DNA of 64,000 bases from Saccharopolyspora spinosa NRRL 18395 (GCF_000194155.1 NZ_GL877878.1:3088554-3152553); one strand, 5' to 3'; counted from the stretch's first letter, positions 36,919 to 45,689 are shown. Notes: generated from the sequence alone by a model not told the origin. Translations and numbers: made by a program.

Positions 36919-37746
36919 GTGTCTGAGGCGCTGGAGTTCGACGCCAGCCTGTTCGGCCCGCTCTGGTACGGCGCAGGCCTCGCGCGCCAGGTAAGCGGCG
37001 ACGAATGGCTGGTCCCTCCGCCTCGACTGCTCCAGTACTTTCCCGATCTCGGAGAGCCCGACGATCCGTTAGGCGAATGGGAAAGTGCCCAGGACAAGGC
37101 ACGAGCACGAGGATGGATCGACCGCGCCGGCCAGGCGATTCCGTGGGTTGCCGACACCATGAGGCTGCTGGCCTACGCGTCGGCTGAGGCCGATACGCGG
37201 TTCGCGTCACAGCATGGCCAGCATGTCCGTGGGTTGGTGTCGATCTCTGGTGAGCAGGCGGTTCGGACCCGGGTTGAGGGGCGCGAGGTCCGCATCGATC
37301 CCGTGTGGCCGACCTCCGCCTACAGCGCGCTGGTGGGCCTGTGGCCTGAGATCACTCCCGTGCGTGGCTCGGCGGTGAGCATTCGACTCGAAGACGCCAG
37401 GAGCGCAAGCAAATCGGCTGCGGCGCATCAGAAAGATGCGCAGGTAAACGCAACGATCCGTGAACTACGAGTCCGCAAGGTCCGCAGCGACGATGCTCGC
37501 GACTACGCCCGCATGGTCTCTGGTGAACGCGTCCACGACGGGGAATTCTCGGTTGCGGTTCGAGACAGTCGCGGCAAGCTGCGAACCCCTGACAGCGTCG
37601 TGCTGCTCACCGGGACCACCCAGGGTTCGTACCTCCAATACCTGCACGGTGAGTTCCTGGTGACCGCCCCAGCCGACCCAGGATTGGTGGCCCGCACACT
37701 TTCCGAGCGCGCCGGGAAGCTCAGCAGTGATGCGAGTGCCCAATGA
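36919..37746 (+). CDS. EspG-like type VII secretion-associated chaperone
   Basis: GTG 36919 behind GGGGGAG gives 275 residues. The frame is open further upstream, but that part is Arg-rich with no ribosome site. The middle contains VRGLVSISGEQAVRTRVEGREVRIDPVWPTSAYSALVGLWPEI, and the end YLQYLHGEFLVTAPADPGLVARTLSERA fits EspG family C-termini. EspG proteins are cytosolic chaperones that bind PE/PPE-type substrates of ESX systems. A PPE-like gene lies 1.5 kb downstream. Similarity is judged by eye, so the family call is moderate. Confidence 0.65.
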   Translation: MSEALEFDASLFGPLWYGAGLARQVSGDEWLVPPPRLLQYFPDLGEPDDPLGEWESAQDKARARGWIDRAGQAIPWVADTMRLLAYASAEADTRFASQHGQHVRGLVSISGEQAVRTRVEGREVRIDPVWPTSAYSALVGLWPEITPVRGSAVSIRLEDARSASKSAAAHQKDAQVNATIRELRVRKVRSDDARDYARMVSGERVHDGEFSVAVRDSRGKLRTPDSVVLLTGTTQGSYLQYLHGEFLVTAPADPGLVARTLSERAGKLSSDASAQ

Positions 37747-37785
37747 CGGTACGAGCCGCTGAACTTCGGCGAGCCAATGATCGTG

Positions 37786-38055
37786 TCAAGCCGCTTGAGC
37801 CTGGTTTGGCGGTGTGATCTGGAATGTGCGGCCGTCGCGCAGCAGTGCCCGGATGACGTCAACCAGGCGGCGTGCGAGCGCGATCAGGGCCAACGACTTA
37901 TCCACAATGGACGGAATGATGCGGGTATGGGCCTGGTGTCCGGCCAGATACGACCGCACTCCGAACACATGGTGGGTGTGCTTGCCGACATCGATCCCTG
38001 CCCAGACGATCTTGCGGACCTTCTCCGGGCCCGTCCTCCCGTCATCCCAGCTCAA
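37786..38055 (-). pseudogene. IS110-family transposase, internally deleted remnant
   Basis: The frame begins with VRKIVWAGIDVGKHTHHV, the DEDD-type catalytic start of IS110 transposases. It then jumps to a C-terminal piece, IVDKSLALIALARRLVDVI and LLRDGRTF. About 300 internal residues are missing. The remnant sits between the EspG-like gene and the secretion operon and may have separated them. Confidence 0.7.
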
Positions 38056-38251
38056 CCCCGTGGACGACCCCGCCTGCAGCTCGATAAACAGCGACCACGC
38101 GCACGGATTTCAATCAGCGGCCAGGGCGTCCAGAACGGCGAGGCGGCCACGCCCAAGAAGCCACCCAACGGCAAGGAGTCATAGCCACACCCGCCGTCCT
38201 GGGCATCCGGGACATCCAGCCCCGGACAACACCAACCTTATGGAGGGAGTC

Positions 38252-38677
38252 ATGACCGCACCGAACGATCCGACGACGCAAGCACGTATCGCCCGGCCCG
38301 TTGCCCTCAATCCTGTGACAGGGATGTTCCAGATTCCTTTGATCATGGTCTCCAGCGCCGAGGCGGCAGCAAGCAGCTTTGAAGTCGCCCCGGAAGATCT
38401 CAATGCAGTCAAGGCAGATCTCGACGCGGCGCTCGACGAACTCCAGCTCGCATCTGACGATGCTCAGCAATTCCGGAGCATCCCGCCGCCCGGCAAGGAT
38501 GAGGTGAGCGTCGACACCACCAACAAGATCATCGAACACCTGACCGCTGGGCCTGGCTCCGCCGTTCAGACGATCGACGAAATGCGGCGCTGGGTGAAGG
38601 ATTTCCGCGACAAGATCGAGGCTGCCCAGCGCGAGTACGAGCGCATCGACGACAAGAACCAGATCGGGAAGCTATGA
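38252..38677 (+). CDS. Hypothetical type VII secretion-associated protein (helical)
   Basis: ATG 38252 follows GGAGGG at ideal spacing and gives 141 residues. After MTAPNDPTTQARIARPV the protein is strongly helical, with DLNAVKADLDAALDELQLASDDAQQF and IDEMRRWVKDFRDKIEAAQREYERID, a likely helical hairpin as in WXG100/PE-like proteins. There is no signal peptide. The stop overlaps the start of the lipoprotein gene (ATGA). It is the first gene of the secretion-related operon. Confidence 0.6.
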   Translation: MTAPNDPTTQARIARPVALNPVTGMFQIPLIMVSSAEAAASSFEVAPEDLNAVKADLDAALDELQLASDDAQQFRSIPPPGKDEVSVDTTNKIIEHLTAGPGSAVQTIDEMRRWVKDFRDKIEAAQREYERIDDKNQIGKL

Positions 38678-39261
38678 GCCACGCGCGCACCTCCCCCGCT
38701 TTCGCCGCCGTCGCCGTTGTTGCCCTCGGAGTTGTTGGCTGCACCCAGCAAACCGACGGCACACCGATCGAGACCACGGCGCCAATTTCACAGGCGGCAT
38801 CGAACGATCCAGGCATGCCGCAGGTCGCCAACCCGAAGAACCTCGAAGCGGTGAGCGACCCCTGCCAGCTCCTGACAGCCGATCAGCTTGCCCAGCTTGG
38901 CACTGGTGGAAAGCCCACTCATCGTCCATCAGCCTGGGGCGAGGACACCTGCACTTGGGGTGCCAAAACTGACGGCCTCCGGGTGAATCTGGCACCTTCC
39001 ACAACCCTGAACCGGGGGTTGACGAGTGTGCTGCGAACCGTGCACAAGACAGCGCCGGATGAAGTCATCGACGGCTATCCGATGGTGACAAGCCAGCCTC
39101 TGACTTATAGCTGCGGGATTTACGTGTCTACGACGTCAGAAGATGTGTTCTCGCTGAACGTGGACCGAGGTGACAGCGATCGACCGGAACATCAGGACAC
39201 CTGTGCGGTGGCGAAACAGGTGGCGAGCATGGTGCTGTCAAATCTTCCGGCCAAGAACTGA
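38674..39261 (+). CDS. DUF3558-type lipoprotein
   Basis: The 195-residue protein has an N-terminal signal with lipobox VVGC (Cys at residue 23), a Thr/Pro-rich linker, then SDPCQLLTADQLAQLG, WGEDTCTWGAKTDGLRV and a late CAVAKQVASMVLSNLP. The Cys pairs and order fit DUF3558 lipoproteins, which are frequent in Pseudonocardiaceae and often lie beside type VII secretion genes. It should be anchored on the outer face of the membrane. Its function is unknown. Confidence 0.85.
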   Translation: MSHARTSPAFAAVAVVALGVVGCTQQTDGTPIETTAPISQAASNDPGMPQVANPKNLEAVSDPCQLLTADQLAQLGTGGKPTHRPSAWGEDTCTWGAKTDGLRVNLAPSTTLNRGLTSVLRTVHKTAPDEVIDGYPMVTSQPLTYSCGIYVSTTSEDVFSLNVDRGDSDRPEHQDTCAVAKQVASMVLSNLPAKN

Positions 39262-39272
39262 GGGGTAGCGCT

Positions 39273-40520
39273 GTGTGGCCGTTCAGCCAACCAACGAAGA
39301 TCGAAGGCCAAGCGCAGGCCGCGTTCGATCACCCGAAGATCCACCGGGAGCTCAATGGCGGCATGGGAGTGTCGTCGTTGTCGATCGCCGCGGGCAACCT
39401 CGCTGGTCCGTTCACCGCTCGACTGCGTCGTGTTGATGAGCTTGTTCAAGGGGCAATCAGCCGCTGTCACCAGTCGTGGAGCGGAAGCGCGTCCGAGGCG
39501 ATGACGCAGGAGTCTTCGCCGTTTCGGCATGTGGTGCAGCAGTCGGAAGAGCTGTCGGCGGCGTTGGCCAAGGATGTGGAGCGCCAGGGAGAGCACTTCA
39601 GCCGCACCAAGAACTCAATGCCTGCACCGCACAACGTGCCGCCACTTGATCTCGGCTTCAGTGACCTCGCACCAACCAACCTCGGGGCGAAACTCGCGGG
39701 CCAGCAAATCCACGAGAACAAGCACAACGAGGCCGAACAGAAGGCGCGCGAGGACTACGCGGAATATCGGACCTCGTCCAACAGCACAGTGCAGTCCCTG
39801 CAGCCGTATCCGCCCGTGCCTGCGTCCGTGGCTGATGTTGGTGTTGCCGACACGCGGCGTCCGAAATCGGTCGCCCCGAGCACTGGCTACTCGAGTGTCG
39901 GCTCCACAGCGTCAAACTCCGCCCGGACACCCGTCTACGACGGGAGCGGCGGTACCACGCCAGGCAGCCAAGGCGGTTGGTCGCGGTCGGATGAGACCAG
40001 TACGCCTGCCGAATCAGGATCGGCCTGGGTGAGCCCGAACAACCCGGCCCCCATCGCCCCTCCAGCAGGTAGCGGCGTTAGCGGTGGGCCGGTGGGGAGT
40101 GGCCCTGGTGTCGGCATCGGAATCGTCCCTGGGGTAAGCGGATCACCTGGTACTGGAACGGGACGTGGTGTCGGGGGCTTTGGCGCCGACAACCGCGGTG
40201 GCAGCAGTTTGGTCGGTCGCCGCGGTCCCGGCGCCGGCGGTCGCGGAGTTCTCGGGCCGGGGGGTTCATCGGGCGTTGGCGGCTCTGGCGGAGCAGGAGT
40301 GTCTGGTTCTGCTAATACGCGTGGTGGCGCCGCAGGCGGCGGCATTGCCGGGGAACGGCAACGCCGGCAAAACGCCGAGGACGAAGAACACGAGCGCAAG
40401 TACATCAAGGACACTGACGAACACTTCGAGTTCGACCCCGAGGTCGATCCTGACACCGGCCAGGTCATCGCACCGCGAGTGATTGACGGATCCAACTCCC
40501 CGCAGCAAGACGAGCACTAG
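39273..40520 (+). CDS. PPE-like type VII secretion substrate with Gly-rich linker
   Basis: The GTG start at 39273 gives 415 residues. Residues 1-130 are helical (ARLRRVDELVQGAISRCHQSWSG, then SEELSAALAKDVERQGEHF). Residues about 180-350 are Ser/Pro then Gly-rich low complexity. The C-terminus is HERKYIKDTDEHFEFDPEVDPDTGQVIAPRVI. This three-part layout, with the acidic D-x-D-T-G-Q-V-I-A-P tail, is typical of PPE-type proteins beside ESX accessory genes in Pseudonocardiaceae. EspG-like and WXG100-like genes flank it. Export by a type VII system encoded elsewhere is inference. Confidence 0.68.
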   Translation: MWPFSQPTKIEGQAQAAFDHPKIHRELNGGMGVSSLSIAAGNLAGPFTARLRRVDELVQGAISRCHQSWSGSASEAMTQESSPFRHVVQQSEELSAALAKDVERQGEHFSRTKNSMPAPHNVPPLDLGFSDLAPTNLGAKLAGQQIHENKHNEAEQKAREDYAEYRTSSNSTVQSLQPYPPVPASVADVGVADTRRPKSVAPSTGYSSVGSTASNSARTPVYDGSGGTTPGSQGGWSRSDETSTPAESGSAWVSPNNPAPIAPPAGSGVSGGPVGSGPGVGIGIVPGVSGSPGTGTGRGVGGFGADNRGGSSLVGRRGPGAGGRGVLGPGGSSGVGGSGGAGVSGSANTRGGAAGGGIAGERQRRQNAEDEEHERKYIKDTDEHFEFDPEVDPDTGQVIAPRVIDGSNSPQQDEH

Positions 40521-40550
40521 CCCGCAGTGGCGTTGGGGAGGACACACCCA

Positions 40551-41300
40551 ATGACGGATTACCAAGAACAAGGCGAAGCCACGCACGAACTGGCGGGGTT
40601 CGCGGGCCTTCAGACGTCGGTAGCCGAGCTTAGCCAGCAGTGGCAGCAAGCCGACTCCGATGCCTGCTACACGGGCCACGATGAAACGGGCTTGATCGGG
40701 ATTACCGTGGACGGCTCTGGGCTGGTTCGTGCGGTCGACGTTGACAGCTCGTGGCGTCGTGCGATCGATCCTCGAAGTTTCGATGACGCGGTGCTGCAGG
40801 CATGGAACGCTGCACTGGTTCAACGCGCGACCAGCTGTGCCCAGGTCGGCGGGCCGAGTAGCGCGCACAAGCAGCACCCGTCAGCGACGGAGGGAGCAGG
40901 CACCGAAGTTTCCGAGCCCTCTTCCCACCAAGCCGCCGCAGACACGATTGCCGAGATCCTGGGGCTGTTGGAGGACTTCAACCGCGACCTGGCGGACTAC
41001 GAGCAACAGTTGCGCAAAGCGGCTGCTCGGCCGGTGTCCGGGCACAGCGCAGGGGGAAATGTAACCGTGAGCATGGCAAACGCCCAGCCAACCGGTGTTG
41101 AGGTCAACGCCAACTGGGTCGCGGGAGCACGGCCAGCTGAGATCAACACGGAGGTGCTAAGCGCGCTCGAGGCAGCCCAGACGGCGTCTCGCGACGCACA
41201 GGTGTCCCCCGAGACGTTTGGTCGTTCCATCGGACGCCTCCACCAGCTCACGAGCAATCCGAACCTTCTCATGCGAAGGCTCGGGCTAATCCGAGAATGA
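40551..41300 (+). CDS. YbaB-like double-domain protein of the secretion operon
   Basis: ATG 40551 after GGGGAGG gives 249 residues. Two YbaB/EbfC-like segments are visible: GLIGITVDGSGLVRAVDVDS with DPRSFDDAVLQAWNAAL, and GGNVTVSMANAQPTGVEVNANW with INTEVLSALEAAQ. Helical stretches connect them. In actinomycetes such YbaB-fold proteins commonly accompany WXG100 and PPE genes and may bind nucleic acid or act as assembly factors. No membrane segments are seen. Confidence 0.65.
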   Translation: MTDYQEQGEATHELAGFAGLQTSVAELSQQWQQADSDACYTGHDETGLIGITVDGSGLVRAVDVDSSWRRAIDPRSFDDAVLQAWNAALVQRATSCAQVGGPSSAHKQHPSATEGAGTEVSEPSSHQAAADTIAEILGLLEDFNRDLADYEQQLRKAAARPVSGHSAGGNVTVSMANAQPTGVEVNANWVAGARPAEINTEVLSALEAAQTASRDAQVSPETFGRSIGRLHQLTSNPNLLMRRLGLIRE

Positions 41301-41340
41301 CGGGTTCCATGAATGCTGGATCGAACCGGAAGGCTGGAAC

Positions 41341-41667
41341 ATGAGTTCACCGCCGTCTCAATCGGAAATCAAGGTAGCGCTCGAAGCCCTTCGCTCTGAC
41401 GCGACTGTGTGGGCCAACGCCGCGGGGACAGTTTCAGATCCTAAAAGCGCCGCAGAGAACCTGAAACTCGACTCCGCTCAATTCTCCTACATCGCGGACA
41501 AAATCGGAGTCACCGATGGCTACCGCGAAATCCAGGAGAAGATCGCTGGACTACTGGCGGAAGCCGAGCAAAATTTCACAAGCATTGCGGACGCACTCAG
41601 GGCGTGCGCTGACACCTATCAGCGCGAGGACGAGGCGGGCGTACACGCGTTGAACAACGTTTACTGA
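41341..41667 (+). CDS. WXG100/EspC-like type VII secretion target
   Basis: The 108-residue protein starts MSSPPSQSEIKVALEALRSDATVWANAAG. Two amphipathic helices are separated near the middle by a turn (ADKIGVTDGYREI), and it ends LRACADTYQREDEAGVHALNNVY. The size, YxxxD/E-like C-terminal signal (YQRED) and position fit small ESX secreted helical-hairpin proteins. It probably pairs with the next gene's product. Confidence 0.72.
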   Translation: MSSPPSQSEIKVALEALRSDATVWANAAGTVSDPKSAAENLKLDSAQFSYIADKIGVTDGYREIQEKIAGLLAEAEQNFTSIADALRACADTYQREDEAGVHALNNVY

Positions 41668-41678
41668 GGAGGGGGACT

Positions 41679-42461
41679 TTGACGGCACCTGCGGCCCAGT
41701 TCGAGTCAGCATTCGGGAAGTCAAACGAACTACTGAACCGCGTTCAGGACGAGTTCGAGAAGATGGTCAGCAATGTCAACAGCATCGCCGACTGGCTGCC
41801 GGACTTCGTCTGGCGCAAAGTCAAGGATGGCATCCAGGAAGTTTCACGGCTGATCGATCGACTGTTCAAGGAGCTCACCGATTTCTTCACCCAACCGGGA
41901 TCACCCGGGGCGTTGTGGGACGCCGCGAAGGCGTGGACCGAGCAGGTCGGAGCGAAGACGAGTGAGCTATCTGCCTCCTTGAAGATCGACCAACTGCGAA
42001 CCGACAATGAATGGGACGGGACCGCCGCCACCGCCTACAAAGACAGCATCGCGAGCCAGCAGGATTCCCTCAAGGCGATCAAGTCCGCAACCGATGCCTT
42101 GGACTCCTCGCTGAATGAGTTAGCGGGAGCGATCATCGCGTTCTGGGTAGCACTCGGAGCGGCACTCGCAACTTATGTCTCAGCCATGATCGCAGCAGCC
42201 CTGGCGTGCGCAACCGCCGTCGGTGCTCTGCCGGGCGTGGCAGCCGCTGTGACGGCAACCGGTGTTGTCATCGCCGCCGTAGCCGCGTTCGCCACTGCCC
42301 TGGCCACTTACCTGAACACGATCAAGACACAGCAAGCGAGCATGCGCCAGCAGCTTGCCAACAATGACGCTTTCCCAGGTGGAAAGTGGCCGCGCTCGAC
42401 AACCGATATTTCTGACGCCAGCGTGACAGACGGCGATGACACCGACTGGCAAGTCCAGTGA
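41679..42461 (+). CDS. WXG100-like protein with C-terminal hydrophobic segment
   Basis: The TTG start at 41679 lies behind GGAGGGGG and gives 260 residues. The first 100 residues are helical and Trp-containing (IADWLPDFVWRKVKDGIQEVSRLIDRLF). ATAYKDSIASQQDSL resembles the second helix of a WXG hairpin, with a DGTAATAY turn. Residues about 145-215 are a long hydrophobic Ala/Val stretch (two or three membrane helices), and a polar tail follows. It may be a membrane-inserting secretion substrate or anchor. It starts 11 bases after the stop of the preceding gene. Confidence 0.6.
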   Translation: MTAPAAQFESAFGKSNELLNRVQDEFEKMVSNVNSIADWLPDFVWRKVKDGIQEVSRLIDRLFKELTDFFTQPGSPGALWDAAKAWTEQVGAKTSELSASLKIDQLRTDNEWDGTAATAYKDSIASQQDSLKAIKSATDALDSSLNELAGAIIAFWVALGAALATYVSAMIAAALACATAVGALPGVAAAVTATGVVIAAVAAFATALATYLNTIKTQQASMRQQLANNDAFPGGKWPRSTTDISDASVTDGDDTDWQVQ

Positions 42462-42477
42462 CGAAACCGGGAGAACC

Positions 42478-42969
42478 GTGAGAAACGCACCGAATTACTA
42501 CCCACTTCCGCATCAACAGGGCGATGCGGTGAGAAACCTGTACGCGATAACGGGTATAGGCTATGTCCTGCTAGCGCCTCTCATCTCACTCGCACTCCTG
42601 GGTATCGGCATGTTGTTGGCAGCCAACGAGGACAGTTCCGGAATCATACTGGCCGGACTCGGGGTAGTTTTCGGCCTCGGACTTGGTTTCTCTTCGTCTG
42701 TGGTTCTGTCGGCGCGCAAGACGATCATAAATAATCACATTGATGCGATCGGAGCCCGAAAGGCTGCGGTCAGAGCGCGCACAGTAGCCGTGACACTGTC
42801 GACCATTGGCCTCATTGGCATGATTGCAAGTTTGATTGCTCCACCACTGATGGAGAGCGAACCAAAGATCTCCATCTGGATCATTGCGATACCGGCGGGA
42901 ATCATGTCGATACTCGCCTCGTGGACTGCCTACTTCGCGGTCGCAAAGCGAGCCCCGAAAACGCGATAA
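42478..42969 (+). CDS. Small integral membrane protein, unknown function
   Basis: The GTG at 42478 after GGGAGA gives 163 residues; an in-frame ATG at 42436 would add 14 residues inside the preceding gene. Four hydrophobic helices are evident (AITGIGYVLLAPLISLALLG, then IILAGLGVVFGLGLGF, VTLSTIGLIGMIASLIAPP and IWIIAIPAGIMSILASW). It has no known domain. It is the last gene of the secretion-related operon, and the GC content falls here compared with its neighbours. Confidence 0.55.
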   Translation: MRNAPNYYPLPHQQGDAVRNLYAITGIGYVLLAPLISLALLGIGMLLAANEDSSGIILAGLGVVFGLGLGFSSSVVLSARKTIINNHIDAIGARKAAVRARTVAVTLSTIGLIGMIASLIAPPLMESEPKISIWIIAIPAGIMSILASWTAYFAVAKRAPKTR

Positions 42970-42974
42970 GGCAT

Positions 42975-43222
42975 ATCTACTCAGGAGCTTGCCAGTTGCG
43001 TGATTGCGAGCATCCGCGCGGACGAGTGCGACGAGTTGGGCTGCGTTGACCGCGCGCCAGCGGGTCTGGGCTGACTCGATGAGTTTTAAATGCCATAACA
43101 AGTCCGGCCGCGCGGGAGCCTGGCCCTTTGGTGACCTTGCTGCGGTGCCGCACGGTAGCGAAGGTCGATTCGATGGGTTTGTGGTGCACAGGTGTACCCA
43201 GTACTGGGCGGGGTAGCCGTGG
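42975..43222 (-). pseudogene. IS256-family transposase C-terminal remnant
   Basis: Across two frames the minus strand spells GYPAQYWVHL, then TNPIESTFATVRHRSKVTKG, GSRAAGLVMAF and LIESAQTRWRAVNAAQLVALV, the conserved C-terminus of IS256-type transposases. A frameshift separates the last two parts. Neither terminal repeat was identified. Confidence 0.78.
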
Positions 43223-43404
43223 AACGACGTCCACCTCGACGGCCGGGGCGGTACGCCCGGGAGAAATTGTCCAATGTGGACAATATGACACCTGTGTTCC
43301 CCACACCCAAAACCAAAACGAGCCTCGACTGGATCGGGCTCTCATCCCAGTTCACCGCCGCTCTGCAGTGACAAGCCATCCGCCAACACAACCACGCGGG
43401 CACC

Positions 43405-43478
43405 TTGGTCCACTGTGGTTCAGCGGGCAGCAGCCTGGTGGAGGCGACGACGTCGAACTCCTCGGCCGGGGCCCTCAT
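43405..43478 (-). pseudogene. N-terminal remnant of a second ketosynthase-like gene
   Basis: ATG 43478 overlaps the stop of the upstream ketosynthase fragment (ATGA) and opens MRAPAEEFDVVASTRLLPAEPQW before running into unrelated sequence. ATGA-coupled KS pairs are typical of type II polyketide-like systems (KS plus chain-length factor or second KS). Only about 25 residues remain. Confidence 0.4.
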
Positions 43479-43803
43479 GCCGGCACCTTCAACACGCACG
43501 CCCTGTGCAGGCCACCGAAACCGCTGCTGGTCTTGAGTACGTACCGTGGCCGGTAGGCGAGTGGGCGGTCCGGTACCAGTTTCACCGGCAACCCCAGGGT
43601 CTCGGCCGTGGTCCCGGCCGCCGGTGGCAGCAGGCCCTGTTCGATCACCCCGACCGGGCCGGGACCTCCAGCAGGTTCGAGGCGCCCAGCACGTGGCCGA
43701 CGACGTTCTTCTGTGAAATCAACGGGATCTCCCGCGCGCGGTCGCCGAAGACGCTCATGAAGGTGGCCGTCTCCGCGGCGTCGTTCTGCGGGGTCGAGCT
43801 GGC
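43475..43803 (-). pseudogene. Beta-ketoacyl synthase, C-terminal fragment, frameshifted
   Basis: The minus strand reads HASSTPQNDAAETATFMSVFG, then ISQKNVVGHVLGASNLLEV, breaks by one base, and continues VGVIEQGLLPPAAGTT and ends SSGFGGLHRACVLK. The HASST-P-ND (catalytic His) and K-VGH-LGAS (Lys/His) motifs and the GFGG end are diagnostic of KS enzymes. The upstream half with the active-site Cys is absent. It points to a lost type II polyketide or aryl-polyene-like cluster. Confidence 0.75.
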
Positions 43804-43812
43804 GTGACGTCG

Positions 43813-44225
43813 GCGATGCCCCTACCGTACGAGTGGGCGCCCACTTTTGTTCGGCAGCATCGGGTCGGAGCTTGGGAAGTCAGCGTCATCTGAACTCAAG
43901 CAGGCCAGATCCTCGTCGGAACCGAGAACGCGCCAACCCAGCGGTCGCCATGAGCTAGGCGCTGACCGGCGAAGCCCACTCGACCGCCTCACCGAGCGGC
44001 GTTGATCTGAATGACTGATCCGACGGCCGAGCTGGCCCGCGAAGTCGCGGTGCACCAGACCGACGAGATGTGCTGGAGCGGGGAGGACCGACCGGCGGGT
44101 GGATGTTGGCTAATGCTGCTCGCTGAACACCTTCTAAACCACTAGATCTATTTACCTATCGCCTGAGTCATCCGAGCATAGAGAGACGTAGCCCGCCAGG
44201 TTGCTCGTTAAGGAGGGTCTATGAG
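43813..44225. other. Stretch without a supported gene
   Basis: Around 400 bases show only short frames in disagreement on both strands. GC content falls noticeably after 44140. A good ribosome-binding sequence, AAGGAGGG, lies at 44211-44218 ahead of the small frame described next. Confidence 0.4.
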
Positions 44226-44405
44226 ATGGTCGGCGAATACGAGAGCCTGCCAGTCCATGAGACCGTCGGTTTGTACCCGGAAGCGCGGGGTCTAACCCTT
44301 AGGGGTTATAGGATTTTCCGCCTGCCGCAAGAGCAATGGAGCCGCCGTTGCCACGCAGCGGGAAGAAAGGGGACGACCGGTACGATAGGGATCTCCAACC
44401 CATGA
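44226..44405 (+). CDS. Possible 59-residue small protein
   Basis: ATG 44226 lies 7 bases after AAGGAGGG and opens MVGEYESLPVHETVGLYPEARG, then GYRIFRLPQEQWSRRCHAAG, ending TIGISNP. A shorter competing ATG at 44221 uses another frame. The sequence is AT-richer than its surroundings and matches no family I know. Support rests on the ribosome site and mixed amino-acid composition only. Confidence 0.3.
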   Translation: MVGEYESLPVHETVGLYPEARGLTLRGYRIFRLPQEQWSRRCHAAGRKGTTGTIGISNP

Positions 44406-44648
44406 TTGGGGGCGCCCCAAACAACGCGGAAAAACCTAAACCATCCATTACCTCGCGCGTCATCCGACCACGAACACGAAAGCAGACAACCGGATCTGAG
44501 GGGTGTGCACGTATTCAAGAGCCGACCCAGGAGCGGTAGTTCCTTGATTGGTGAATCATTTAGCGGGTCGACACGATAGCCGGGCACTTGCACCCGGCGT
44601 CGGCATCCTTGCACGGTTAACGACTCCTAATGTTAGGGGAGGATTGTC

Positions 44649-45689
44649 ATGACACGTAAGCCCGGCGTAGCATTGGCCAAACAGGATCCCAATCAGCTCA
44701 CGGCAGTTATTATCGAAGATGACAAACGCATCCATGTGACCTGGGAGGTCGACGACGGCAACTGGCAGCCGGATTACCCCTTCGGAGATCCTGTATTCTC
44801 CGCCCCTCCCGACATAGCAATGGATAGACAGAATGACGATCAACTTACGGCCGCAGCTGGAGGCAAGAACGGTCAGCTTTACGTAGCCTGGGTGGAAAAG
44901 AACGGTACGTGGCATGGGCCTGATCCACAAGGTACCGCAGGTGTGCTGCCACCTAATGGGGCACCGGTCGCCCTCGGCAAACTGCGCGACGGGCAAGTGG
45001 CGGCAGTGGCCATCGGCCATGACAAACGCATGTGTGTGGCCTGGGAGACCGAGGACGGCTGGCAAGGCCCGGTCCCCTTTGGTGACGCAGTCTTCAGCGA
45101 AGGTTCGCCAGTCGGAATCGCCAGGCAGAGCTGGACAAACCAGGCGACAGCTCTGGCCGTAGGAGAAGACGGACGCATGTGGTTCGCATTGGAACCCGCC
45201 AAAGGGTCCTCGTCCTGGGACGGGCCATATGCGTTCGGAGATAACAACACCCTGGCCGTGGGGTCAGGCGTAGCGGTTAAAGAACGGAACGACAAAAAAT
45301 TGACGGCCCTCGCGGTAGGACAAGACGGGCGCATGTACTACACATGGGAAACCGATAACAAGACCTGGCAGAAACCAGTCGTAGCCTTCGGACACGAGAA
45401 ACAGTTTCCCACAAACGCGGGAGTCGCTGCGGAAAATCAGAGCCCCCAGCAGCTCACAGCCGTGGCTATCGGGAACGACGGGAAAATGTATTACGCATGG
45501 CAAGTCGGCGACGATCCCTGGCAGGGGCCAGTAGCTTTGGGAGGCGCCCTTTTTGAACCCGGATCCGGCATAGGACTGGCTTGGCAAAACGAGAAACAAC
45601 TCACCGCGATGGCGATGGGCAAGGACGGCCATCTGTACGTGGCCTGGGAGACGAACAACGGACCCTGGCAGGGGCCAAAACGCATCTAA
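44649..45689 (+). CDS. Seven-repeat beta-propeller lectin-like protein (PLL-type)
   Basis: The 346-residue protein consists of seven repeats of about 47 residues. Each has a Q-LTA-A-G-DG--Y-AWE core and ends W-QGP--FG; examples are QLTAVAIGNDGKMYYAWQVG and QLTAMAMGKDGHLYVAWE. Seven such units form a seven-bladed beta-propeller as in PLL-type sugar-binding lectins of Photorhabdus and relatives. There is no signal peptide. GGGGAGG precedes the ATG and a strong hairpin follows the stop, so it is a single-gene unit. Conserved W and D/E residues at repeat ends would line sugar sites; ligand (fucose-like or other) is inference. Other seven-bladed repeat folds such as tectonins are possible. Confidence 0.72.
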   Translation: MTRKPGVALAKQDPNQLTAVIIEDDKRIHVTWEVDDGNWQPDYPFGDPVFSAPPDIAMDRQNDDQLTAAAGGKNGQLYVAWVEKNGTWHGPDPQGTAGVLPPNGAPVALGKLRDGQVAAVAIGHDKRMCVAWETEDGWQGPVPFGDAVFSEGSPVGIARQSWTNQATALAVGEDGRMWFALEPAKGSSSWDGPYAFGDNNTLAVGSGVAVKERNDKKLTALAVGQDGRMYYTWETDNKTWQKPVVAFGHEKQFPTNAGVAAENQSPQQLTAVAIGNDGKMYYAWQVGDDPWQGPVALGGALFEPGSGIGLAWQNEKQLTAMAMGKDGHLYVAWETNNGPWQGPKRI

